A stretch of 5,725 bases of DNA from an uncultured Roseiflexaceae bacterium (GCA_903932805.1 CAIZHO010000626.1:1-5725), one strand, 5' to 3'; positions 1 to 5,660 are shown, counted from the first letter of the stretch. The notes: generated from the letters alone by a model not told the origin. A program made the numbers and translations.

Positions 1-312
1 CAACAATTGCATCGAGCGGTGTTGTTGCGTGGTCTCGCTTTCATCATCGTGGTATGGCTTGGAACAGCACTGGTATGGCCTTGGATTGCAACACATGCTG
101 ATGGATTGTTTGCGTGGGTGCTGGTGGGCAGTGGATTTGTCAGCATGTATGCCCTGATGGTGATGGTCTGGTATACAGCGCTACCGTGGGTGGTGTATCA
201 GATGCGTCGGTATGGATTGAACGTACGTTGGTCGCGCCATCGTGCACGGATGTGTGTTGATGGGTTGAGTGTCGTCGCTGGGGCGCTGTGTGGCTGGATG
301 GTTGCATACTAG
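1..312 (+). CDS. C-terminal part of a multi-helix membrane protein, paralogue of the downstream DUF2812 protein (5' end outside window)
   Basis: The reading frame is open from the first base to a TAG at 310-312, so the gene starts upstream of the window. A TTG at position 7 is not a convincing start because no ribosome binding site can be seen. The visible part is a membrane tail with three hydrophobic helices at about residues 9-27, 34-60 and 84-101, counted from that TTG. The second helix ends in WYTALPWVVYQMRRYG and is followed by WSR. The same layout and the same core (TALPW, then Y, R, G and WSR at matching spacing) occur in the C-terminal third of the next gene, which suggests tandem duplication. 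The missing N-terminus is therefore expected to be a soluble DUF2812 domain, but that is inference. It is 13 bp upstream of the next gene and probably in the same operon. Function is unknown. Confidence 0.7.
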   Translation, partial: QQLHRAVLLRGLAFIIVVWLGTALVWPWIATHADGLFAWVLVGSGFVSMYALMVMVWYTALPWVVYQMRRYGLNVRWSRHRARMCVDGLSVVAGALCGWMVAY

Positions 313-325
313 AGAGGGACCGGAG

Positions 326-997
326 ATGCGTACACCACAGAAGTTACTCCCGATTACCCGTCGCGAGATCGGTTCTGGACTGGCTTTTGCCGAAGAGCAC
401 GATCTGCAGCGGTTGGCGCGGTGGGCGGCAGAAGGCTGGCGATTGGTGCAGATTCGTGGGTTGTACATGGTGCTCGAGCAGGCCCCACCCGAGCAGTGCG
501 TTTTTGCCATTGACTACCAAGCAACGCCTGACCCAGAGTACTTCGAAGTCTGCGCAACTGCAGGATGGACACATGTGCTCTCGGTCGAACAGCACATCCA
601 TCTCTTTCGTGCAGTTCCTGGTAGCCAGTCGATTTTTAGTGCCAACGATGCGATCGGCAAATATGAACGGGCGGCACGGATGTTTGCAAGACCTGCATTG
701 TGGAGCAGTGTCGTGCTGGTACTGAGCATCTGTGTTGTCTTACTCAGCGGACAGCCATGGTTGGCGGCCGCTGTCGACCGTGCCGTGCTGACTACCATTG
801 AATGGATGAGTGTCCTGTTGGTGACGATTGCTGGGACCTTGTGGGTGTTCACCGCATTGCCATGGAGTGCATATCGCCTGCGCGCGAGTGGGTATGCGCT
901 GCAGTGGAGTCGGTTGGCATATGTCGCGGTGTTTGCTGTGTGCGGTGCATGTATCGGGTATTTTGTTGGCGCACGGGTTGCCGGAGCGGGATGGTAA
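326..997 (+). CDS. DUF2812 domain-containing membrane protein, 223 aa
   Basis: The start is ATG 326, preceded by GAGGGA at 314-319. An in-frame ATG at 269 would overlap the previous gene and lacks such a site. Residues about 15-96 match the pattern I know for DUF2812: a segment with ARWAAEGWRL, then a tyrosine-containing strand (LYMVLEQ), an acidic strand (FAIDYQ), the PEYFEVCATAGW block and a final HLFRA, equivalent to the family's usual YFRK-like end. A linker of about 25 residues leads to three hydrophobic helices at about 124-142, 158-180 and 197-216. The protein is therefore a cytoplasmic domain on a membrane tail. DUF2812 proteins often sit beside PadR-type regulators. None is visible here, but the upstream side is cut off. 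The biochemical role of the family is not established. The next gene, a CPBP protease, begins 18 bp downstream, so both are probably co-transcribed. Confidence 0.8.
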   Translation: MRTPQKLLPITRREIGSGLAFAEEHDLQRLARWAAEGWRLVQIRGLYMVLEQAPPEQCVFAIDYQATPDPEYFEVCATAGWTHVLSVEQHIHLFRAVPGSQSIFSANDAIGKYERAARMFARPALWSSVVLVLSICVVLLSGQPWLAAAVDRAVLTTIEWMSVLLVTIAGTLWVFTALPWSAYRLRASGYALQWSRLAYVAVFAVCGACIGYFVGARVAGAGW

Positions 998-1015
998 CAA
1001 GAAAGGAGCGCGTGT

Positions 1016-1876
1016 ATGAATTGGGTACGAAACACAGAGTCGGGCAACAGCAAGTGGTGGAGCTGGTGGGTCGGGATTGTGGTCATTCTGGTCTTTTATG
1101 CGGTGCTGGGCGCAATCCCCGTTGGGATCGGCGCTGCGACTGGGTTGATAGAACTCGACGGGAGCGGCAGTCTCATGGGTGGTTCGGCCAATCCCATCCA
1201 ATTTGTGCTGCTCATGTTCTCGCCGATTATGCTCTTTGTGGGTGTATGGGTGGCACAACGCCTGGTACATCGCCGTTCACTCAGCGCATTGTTGAGCGCC
1301 AATGGATTTCGCTGGCCATTGGTGTGGCAGGGGATGGGCATCTGGTTGGCACTCGGGATACTCATCACGCTCGTCGAGTGGGTATTGCACCCCGATCGGT
1401 ATCGTTGGTCGTTTGCGTTCGACCAGTGGATCATGATCGCACCATTGGTGCTGTTGCTGATTCCCTTCCAAGCAGCCGGCGAAGAGCTCTTCTTCCGTGG
1501 GTATCTGATGCAGGCAATCGCGCGTCTGCGCGCGCATCCGGTCCTATTGGTGCTTGCCTCAGGGGTCTTGTTTATGCTGCCCCATCTCGCTAATCCCGAA
1601 ATGAGTAATGCGTTGGGTGGTCAGTTGCCGATGGCGTTGAACTACTTTTTGATGGGTGTCGGCTTGGGGTGGGTGAGTCTGCGTGACAATGGTGTCGAAC
1701 GTGCCATTGGAATCCATGTGGTCAATAACCTCTATGCAGGCGTCGCAGTGGGATACGCCAATTCTGTCCTGTCGACACCAACGTTCTTCGAGGCGAATGT
1801 CATCGATGGCTGGTTTGGCGTAGGAGCCATCGTCTGTGCGTTTGCAGTGGTCCTTGCAATCAAACCCCGACCCTGA
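1016..1876 (+). CDS. CPBP (Abi/CaaX-like) family intramembrane metalloprotease, 286 aa
   Basis: This is a polytopic membrane protein with roughly eight hydrophobic segments (near 18-42, 60-80, 104-123, 138-152, 174-190, 205-222, 228-248 and 264-283). The three CPBP signature motifs are all present: EExxxR as E156-E157...R161 in GEELFFRG, FxxxH as F186...H190, and HxxxN as H234...N238. By analogy with Rce1-type glutamate proteases these residues form the catalytic site inside the membrane, so it is predicted to be active. The substrate is unknown. In bacteria the family includes bacteriocin self-immunity proteins and proteases acting on membrane regulators. The start ATG 1016 follows AAAGGAG (1002-1008) with 7 bp spacing and lies 18 bp after the DUF2812 stop. 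A terminator follows within about 10 bp of the stop, so this is the last gene of its operon. Confidence 0.92.
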   Translation: MNWVRNTESGNSKWWSWWVGIVVILVFYAVLGAIPVGIGAATGLIELDGSGSLMGGSANPIQFVLLMFSPIMLFVGVWVAQRLVHRRSLSALLSANGFRWPLVWQGMGIWLALGILITLVEWVLHPDRYRWSFAFDQWIMIAPLVLLLIPFQAAGEELFFRGYLMQAIARLRAHPVLLVLASGVLFMLPHLANPEMSNALGGQLPMALNYFLMGVGLGWVSLRDNGVERAIGIHVVNNLYAGVAVGYANSVLSTPTFFEANVIDGWFGVGAIVCAFAVVLAIKPRP

Positions 1877-1886
1877 GTTTTGAACC

Positions 1887-1936
1887 AAACTGCCAGCGCC
1901 CGCCGGCGCGCGTTGGCAGTTTTTCTGATTTTTTCA
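1887..1936 (+). terminator. Intrinsic terminator closing the DUF2812-CPBP operon
   Basis: The outer stem AAACTGCCA (1887-1895) pairs with TGGCAGTTT (1914-1922). An inner GCGCC/GGCGC stem with a CGCC loop can extend it, leaving a GCGT bulge. A T-rich tract (1920-1934, interrupted by CTGA) follows. It begins 10 bp after the CPBP stop codon. Confidence 0.88.
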
Positions 1937-1946
1937 TGAACTAAAT

Positions 1947-1968
1947 ATATTTGTAAAAACACAAATAT
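1947..1968. repeat. 8-bp perfect inverted repeat, possible operator
   Basis: ATATTTGT (1947-1954) and ACAAATAT (1961-1968) are perfect inverted copies separated by AAAAAC. The element lies just after the T-tract of the CPBP terminator and about 220 bp upstream of the proposed prs promoter. It could bind a dimeric regulator or simply be an AT-rich hairpin. No consensus is recognised. Confidence 0.4.
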
Positions 1969-2034
1969 TACTCGTATTCATTCTTTCGTAATGTTTACGC
2001 TGGCCTACGGACAAGAAAAGCGTGTGCTATCGCA

Positions 2035-2051
2035 TGCATTGTCTCAATGCA
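2035..2051. repeat. 7-bp inverted repeat with 3-nt loop
   Basis: TGCATTG (2035-2041) is followed by TCT and its exact inverse CAATGCA (2045-2051). No T-run follows, so it is not a standard terminator. It could be an operator half-site pair, or chance. Confidence 0.35.
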
Positions 2052-2153
2052 ATGAAAATGATTTATTGACTGTGGAGTGAGCGCAAAAAAACGCAACAGT
2101 GTCGGTATAAACGCATATATCTGCGCGTCGCTGCGGAGACAGATTCTGGCTGA

Positions 2154-2182
2154 TTGCCGGGGCATGTGAAAGAGATTACAAT
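2154..2182 (+). promoter_or_regulatory. Predicted sigma70-type promoter of prs
   Basis: A -35-like TTGCCG (2154-2159) and a -10-like TACAAT (2177-2182) are separated by exactly 17 bp. Transcription would start near 2189, giving a leader of about 28 nt before ATG 2217. The TTG inside the -35 box could be read as an earlier start of the prs frame. The promoter position, the absence of a ribosome binding site there and the protein alignment all argue against that. Confidence 0.55.
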
Positions 2183-2216
2183 ACAAGGACAAAACAGCAT
2201 TGTTGACGAGGGAATC

Positions 2217-3209
2217 ATGAGTAGCCGCTTTAGCGAGATGCGGATTTTCAGTGGCAGTGGCAATCCCGCCATTGCGCAAGCCATTGCAGATCGGCTCGGT
2301 GTGACCCTCGGTGATATTACCCTCACCAAATACCCCAACGACAACTTGTTCGCACGGCTCAACGAAAGTGTGCGCGAAAAAGACATCTTTATTGTGCAAT
2401 CGCTGACTGCTCCGTTGAGTGATCGCATCATGGAGCTGTTGATTATGCTCGATGCATGTCGGCGTTCTGCCGCAGGGCGGGTAACTGCGGTGCTGCCGTT
2501 TTATGCATATGGGCGGACCGATAAGCGCGATCAGCCACGGGTGCCGATTACTGCCCGTCTCATGGCCGATATGATTCAGACGGCTGGAGCACAGCAGGTC
2601 ATTACCCTCGACCTTCATGCGGGGCAGATCCAGGGCTTCTTTTCGATCCCGGTCGATGAGTTGAGTGCGATGTCGTTGCTGGTACGCCACTTCCGCGAAA
2701 AGCATGTCGACAATTACACCGTTGTCGCCCCTGACATGGGCTTTGCAAAGCGGGCGCGCAATTTTGCCGAGCAGTTGGGGGTGCCGTTGGCAATCGTCGA
2801 AAAGCGGCACCTTGATCACATCCACCCGGCGAACGAGAACGTGCGTCATGTTGAGGCGTTGAATGTCATCGGCGACGTCGAAGGGCGACACTGCATCCTC
2901 GTGGACGACGAAATAGCCACCGGCAATTCGTTGATTGCAGCAGCAGAACTCTTGGTTGCGCGCGGTGCAACAGCAGTGTCGGCGGGGGTGGTGCATTCGA
3001 TTATGGCTGGCAAGGCACTCGAGCGTTTGGCAGCCAGCCCGATTGGCGAGTTTGTGACCACGGATACCCTGCCGATTGCTGGCGTCGAGAAGTACCCCAA
3101 TATCAAGGTGTTGTCGGTCGCAACGCTGCTGGCCGAAGTGATCCAACGGATTCACAGTGGTATTTCGGTTGATTCGATTAACTTGTTCCAGCGCACACAA
3201 CGGCATTAG
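2217..3209 (+). CDS. prs: Ribose-phosphate pyrophosphokinase (PRPP synthetase), divergent form, 330 aa
   Basis: PRPP synthetase transfers pyrophosphate from ATP to ribose 5-phosphate, giving PRPP for purine, pyrimidine, histidine, tryptophan and NAD synthesis in the cytosol. The length is close to the usual 310-320 aa. Family landmarks in order are FSGSGNP (11-17), the ATP-loop region KYPNDN (38-43), YAYGRTDKRDQPRVPITARL (96-115), the metal- and phosphate-contacting DLHAGQIQGFF (132-142), the catalytic flexible loop starting at K196-R197, and the ribose-phosphate loop LVDDEIATGNS (228-238). Several positions depart from the classical enzyme. FSDGE becomes YPNDN, KRRxR becomes KRHLD with a loop about eight residues longer, and DTGGT becomes ATGNS. 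The start is ATG 2217, preceded by GAGGGA at 2208-2213. A second in-frame ATG seven codons later is possible. It is likely to be catalytically active, but it could be a specialised paralogue. Confidence 0.93.
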   Translation: MSSRFSEMRIFSGSGNPAIAQAIADRLGVTLGDITLTKYPNDNLFARLNESVREKDIFIVQSLTAPLSDRIMELLIMLDACRRSAAGRVTAVLPFYAYGRTDKRDQPRVPITARLMADMIQTAGAQQVITLDLHAGQIQGFFSIPVDELSAMSLLVRHFREKHVDNYTVVAPDMGFAKRARNFAEQLGVPLAIVEKRHLDHIHPANENVRHVEALNVIGDVEGRHCILVDDEIATGNSLIAAAELLVARGATAVSAGVVHSIMAGKALERLAASPIGEFVTTDTLPIAGVEKYPNIKVLSVATLLAEVIQRIHSGISVDSINLFQRTQRH

Positions 3210-3223
3210 AAGGTTCAGAAATA

Positions 3224-3286
3224 AGTTATCAGTTATCAGTTATCAGTTAGTAGTTAGTAGTTAGTAGCTAGTAGTGAGTAGTGAGT
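3224..3286. repeat. Heptanucleotide tandem repeat, nine phased units (STRR-like)
   Basis: There are nine exact 7-bp units without any indel: AGTTATC three times, AGTTAGT three times, AGCTAGT once and AGTGAGT twice, followed by a partial AGTT. All units share the AGnnAnn skeleton and change stepwise along the array. Such short heptamer arrays between genes resemble the STRR repeats known from cyanobacteria, and I recall similar AGTTATC arrays in Chloroflexota. The array starts 14 bp after the prs stop. It carries stop codons in several frames, so it is non-coding. Confidence 0.93.
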
Positions 3287-3403
3287 AGTTTCGTGATCTG
3301 GTTATACGGGGAGTGACCTGATCCTTTTGTCGCATACCGCGGATTTCGCTGTGCGAATCAGCTCCGCTGATGGATAAACGTCTACTGCACCAAAGGAGGC
3401 GCG
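3287..3403 (+). promoter_or_regulatory. Leader region of the aminotransferase gene with foldable inverted repeats
   Basis: No gene or strong promoter is visible between the heptad array and the aminotransferase. Three short pairings can be drawn: TTCGC-TGT-GCGAA (3345-3357), which can be enclosed by GCGGA/TCCGC (3339-3343 with 3363-3367), and ATCAGC-TCC-GCTGAT (3357-3371). The last one uses bases of the enclosing stem, so the two forms exclude each other. A TTATAC at 3302-3307 could be a weak -10 box but has no convincing -35. The stretch ends with a near-perfect ribosome binding site, AAAGGAGG (3392-3399). Confidence 0.3.
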
Positions 3404-4654
3404 ATGAAGGATCAACTCGCAATTACTGGGGGAACGCCAGTCCGTGCGAACGGGTACCCGGAATGGCCTGTCCATGATGAAGCAGACGAGGCAGTGTTGC
3501 TCGAGGCCCTGCGGAGCGGTCGTTGGGGCGGCTACCCCGAACCGGGGCCGTACAATGCACGCTTCTGCGAGGCGTTCGCGGCCTTTCAAGGGGCCAAACA
3601 CGGCATTTTGATGGTCAATGGCACCGTGACGATGGAGGTTGCCCTCAAAGCCCTCGGGATTGGCTGGGGCGACGAGGTGATTGTGCCCGGGTTGACCTTT
3701 GCCGCTACCGCATATGCACCGATGGCTGCTGGTGCGTTGCCGGTGGTCGTCGATGTCGAGCCCAAGAGCTGGGGTCTCGATGCTGAGGCAGTCGAGGCAG
3801 CGATTACACCACGGACGCGCGCGATTATCCCGGTCCATGCCGGACAAATCGTCTGCGACATGGATGCACTGACGGCGATTGCTGCCAAGCATAATCTGCA
3901 CATCATCGAGGACTGCGCACACAGCCCCGGCAAAATGTGGCGTGGCCGCGGTGTCGGCACCTTTGGGGCGTTCGGATCGTTTAGTCATCAAAGCTCCAAA
4001 ATCCTCACCTCGGGTGAAGGTGGGAGCTTGTTGACCGACGACGAAACGCTGGCCCAGCGTGCACATTCGATCATCGACTGCGGTCGCCCCAAGGACCCTG
4101 CCGGCCAACAGTACACGTTTGGCTGTAACTACCGCCTCGGGGAGCTGCACGCAGCATTGTTGTGTAGTCAGCTCGAGAAGTTTGATGCACAGATGCGCGA
4201 ACGCGCCGAAAACGCCCGCTACTTCATGGAACGCTTGAAAGAGCTCGACGGCGTGCGCGCATTGCACCTCGATGAACGGGTGACCCGCCTGTCGTTTTAT
4301 CGATTCATCGTGGCAATCAATCCCGAAGCATTCGGCGGCGTCTCGAACGCTGTGGTCTGCGATGCACTCGATGCAGAGGGTATTGGCTGCTGGGAGGGGT
4401 ATGATCCGATGAGCAAATACCCGCTGTTCCAACCGAAGCTTTCACGTTTGCCAGTGGCGGTGGCCTATGCAGACAAGCTCGATCCGAGCAAATGGTCGCT
4501 CCCCGTGGCCGAACGTGCAGCCCACGCCGAGCAAATCTACCTCGACGAAGCGATCTTCCGCGCTGGTCGATCGGGGATCGACGACCTTATCGAGGCATTC
4601 GCAAAACTACAACGGAATCCCGATGCACTGCGCAACGCAGCAGCAAAACGGTGA
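3404..4654 (+). CDS. DegT/DnrJ/EryC1/StrS family PLP-dependent aminotransferase, 416 aa
   Basis: This is a fold-type I PLP enzyme of the family that aminates keto-sugars, cyclitols or related ketones, usually from glutamine or glutamate. Visible landmarks are the N-terminal LAITGGTPVR and WP segment typical of the AHBA synthase/aminocyclitol aminotransferase branch, the cofactor-phosphate loop MVNGTVTME (70-78), the aromatic/pyridine region FAATAYA (99-105), the PLP-nitrogen aspartate D170 in HIIEDCAHS, and the Schiff-base lysine K199 in HQSSKILTSGEGG. The C-terminal domain has the usual NYRLGELHAAL block (242-252). Full length and no lesion are visible. ATG 3404 follows AAAGGAGG with 4 bp spacing. 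No sugar, cyclitol or antibiotic genes are visible nearby, so the substrate cannot be assigned. The neighbours give no pathway, and a terminator follows directly. Confidence 0.92.
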   Translation: MKDQLAITGGTPVRANGYPEWPVHDEADEAVLLEALRSGRWGGYPEPGPYNARFCEAFAAFQGAKHGILMVNGTVTMEVALKALGIGWGDEVIVPGLTFAATAYAPMAAGALPVVVDVEPKSWGLDAEAVEAAITPRTRAIIPVHAGQIVCDMDALTAIAAKHNLHIIEDCAHSPGKMWRGRGVGTFGAFGSFSHQSSKILTSGEGGSLLTDDETLAQRAHSIIDCGRPKDPAGQQYTFGCNYRLGELHAALLCSQLEKFDAQMRERAENARYFMERLKELDGVRALHLDERVTRLSFYRFIVAINPEAFGGVSNAVVCDALDAEGIGCWEGYDPMSKYPLFQPKLSRLPVAVAYADKLDPSKWSLPVAERAAHAEQIYLDEAIFRAGRSGIDDLIEAFAKLQRNPDALRNAAAKR

Positions 4655-4689
4655 TGCATCACTGCTGAATGGGAGTTTTGAAGATAGGG

Positions 4690-4724
4690 AGGCGGCCTGC
4701 GAAACGCAGGCTGCCTTTTTCTCT
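4690..4724 (+). terminator. Intrinsic terminator of the aminotransferase gene
   Basis: The 12-bp stem AGGCGGCCTGCG (4690-4701) pairs with CGCAGGCTGCCT (4705-4716), with one G-T wobble and an AAA loop. A T-run (4716-4720, then CTCT) follows. It lies 35 bp after the stop codon. Confidence 0.92.
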
Positions 4725-4775
4725 GTGGACATATCCAAGAAGAAATGAGTATTGCAACCACCCACCAGCACGCAC

Positions 4776-4816
4776 AAAAATCACCGGATATGCGTTGTAC
4801 CGACGCACATCCGGTG
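4776..4816 (-). terminator. Intrinsic terminator of the DUF4395-thioredoxin operon
   Basis: Read on the - strand, CACCGGAT (4816-4809) pairs with ATCCGGTG (4789-4782), and an inner TGCGT/ACGCA stem continues after one mismatch, with a 7-nt loop. A run of five T (complement of 4780-4776) follows the stem. It lies 14 bp past the thioredoxin stop codon and converges on the aminotransferase terminator. Confidence 0.85.
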
Positions 4817-4830
4817 TATGTATGCGCACG

Positions 4831-5241
4831 CTAGAGGCAGTGCGGTGGTGCCGAGACAACGGCCAGCTGATTGTAGAGGGTCACATCATCGGTGTAGCCG
4901 AGATTGACATGACGCACCGCCCCGGTAGCGTCGTGCACGATGGTTGTCGGCACGGTGAAGATGCCCAGTTTTTTGACGAGGTCTTGATGGTCTTCGATGC
5001 GCAAATGGGTAACTGGCAGATCCGCTCGTTGGGTGCGTAGGCGCGTGAGCGCGGGTTTCTGCAGCTTTTCGCATTGCACACAACCATCTGCAGACAGTGC
5101 AATCACACCCGATTTGCCACGATTATCCGATGGGATATCAATAGTTTGTGTGGTGGCACGGCGGCTGACGTAGGTCATGTACGCACGTACGAGTACGACG
5201 ACCACGACGATCCCTGCCAAAATCAAGAGACGGTCGATCAT
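4831..5241 (-). CDS. Membrane-anchored thioredoxin-fold protein (CVQC), 136 aa
   Basis: An N-terminal hydrophobic helix (about residues 4-20) is followed by a short basic linker and a thioredoxin-like domain from about 43 on. The active-site pair is C54-V-Q-C57 in ADGCVQCEKLQKPAL, without the tryptophan of classical WCGPC. The cis-proline loop TVPTT (96-100) is intact, so disulfide exchange is plausible. The helix is followed by R19, R27 and R28. By the positive-inside rule this would put the domain on the cytoplasmic side, but the N-terminus is short and that is uncertain. The start chosen is ATG 5241-5239, 2 bp after the DUF4395 stop. A GGGGGT stretch just upstream, inside the end of DUF4395, may serve as ribosome binding site, suggesting translational coupling. 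The frame extends 14 codons further upstream into DUF4395, but that would lose the coupling and place residues before the signal helix. Confidence 0.85.
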   Translation of the reverse strand: MIDRLLILAGIVVVVVLVRAYMTYVSRRATTQTIDIPSDNRGKSGVIALSADGCVQCEKLQKPALTRLRTQRADLPVTHLRIEDHQDLVKKLGIFTVPTTIVHDATGAVRHVNLGYTDDVTLYNQLAVVSAPPHCL

Positions 5242-5243
5242 AC

Positions 5244-5660
5244 CTACCCCCGTAGCCGCGCCAATTGCGCATACATGAAGCATCCTGCGCAGAAGCCCGT
5301 TGTCACGTTAATGAGTGCCAAGGTCAACACCAGCAGCCCTGCACCCCACGCAACGGTCAGCGCGCCCAGGCTCGTTGCGACGACACCGATGCTGAGGACC
5401 CCAAAGCCTACCTGCTGCGCAAATCGGTGTGGCGCAGGGTCTTCGTTGACACGTTCGGTATGGAGCACATTGGCCCGCACCAACGCACGGTACGCGATTA
5501 ACTGTGGTGCATATGACGGTGCGATCAGGGTCAAACCGAGCATTCCTGCAGCAATCATCATGGTGATGCTACTGCCCGCGATGAACCCGATTGCCAACAG
5601 GGTGATTAACGTGATCTGAGTGAAGCGCTGTGCGCCCCGATCGAATGTTGCTGAAGTCAT
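5244..5660 (-). CDS. DUF4395 family membrane protein with intramembrane CxxC, 138 aa
   Basis: This is a small, strongly hydrophobic protein with about four membrane segments (near 15-29, 31-47, 84-101 and 103-122). The family hallmarks are visible: a polar stretch with NEDPAPHRFAQQVG (72-85) between the helix pairs, and TGFCAGCFMY (121-130) with C124 and C127 at the end of the last helix. DUF4395 has no established activity. The conserved CxxC and the frequent neighbourhood with thioredoxin-like genes, as here, point to redox or sulfur chemistry at the membrane. The start is ATG 5660, preceded by AAAGAGG (5672-5666) with 5 bp spacing. An upstream in-frame ATG at 5693 would lie in the expected leader and lacks such a site. 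It is the first gene of a two-gene operon. Confidence 0.88.
   Translation of the reverse strand: MTSATFDRGAQRFTQITLITLLAIGFIAGSSITMMIAAGMLGLTLIAPSYAPQLIAYRALVRANVLHTERVNEDPAPHRFAQQVGFGVLSIGVVATSLGALTVAWGAGLLVLTLALINVTTGFCAGCFMYAQLARLRG

Larger units (their letters stand above)
1937..2153. other. AT-rich non-coding region upstream of prs
   Basis: No gene is supported here. Stop codons are frequent on the + strand, and the long - strand frame that crosses it is an antisense shadow of prs. The region is clearly richer in A+T than its surroundings, especially at 1921-1985, and contains two short perfect inverted repeats that are listed separately. A TTGACT at 2066-2071 and a TATAAA at 2106-2111 are present but are not spaced as a promoter pair. 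It is probably a regulatory region for prs, although no specific regulator can be named. Confidence 0.5.

Noticed and set aside
802..1593. Open frame of 263 aa on the + strand spanning the DUF2812-CPBP junction
   Set aside because: It overlaps two genes with recognised domains in another frame, and its composition (rich in R, C, G) is not protein-like.
2066..2111. TTGACT and TATAAA as a promoter pair
   Set aside because: The spacing is 34 bp, far from 16-18 bp, and neither element has a suitable partner at the right distance.
2154..2216. TTG-initiated N-terminal extension of prs
   Set aside because: The added 21 residues have no counterpart in the family, there is no ribosome binding site, and the TTG is part of the proposed -35 box.
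1995..3206. Long open frame (403 aa) on the - strand
   Set aside because: It is antisense to the clearly conserved prs gene, has no recognisable domain, and its composition (rich in H, R, C) is typical of a shadow frame.
3224..3286. CRISPR array
   Set aside because: The units are 7 bp and contiguous, with no spacers. This is a simple tandem repeat.
3302..4432. Open frame of 376 aa on the - strand
   Set aside because: It lies opposite the intact aminotransferase gene and shows no family features.
5074..5619. Open frame of 181 aa on the + strand
   Set aside because: It is antisense to the DUF4395 and thioredoxin genes, which have recognised motifs, ribosome binding sites, a -10 box and a terminator on the - strand.
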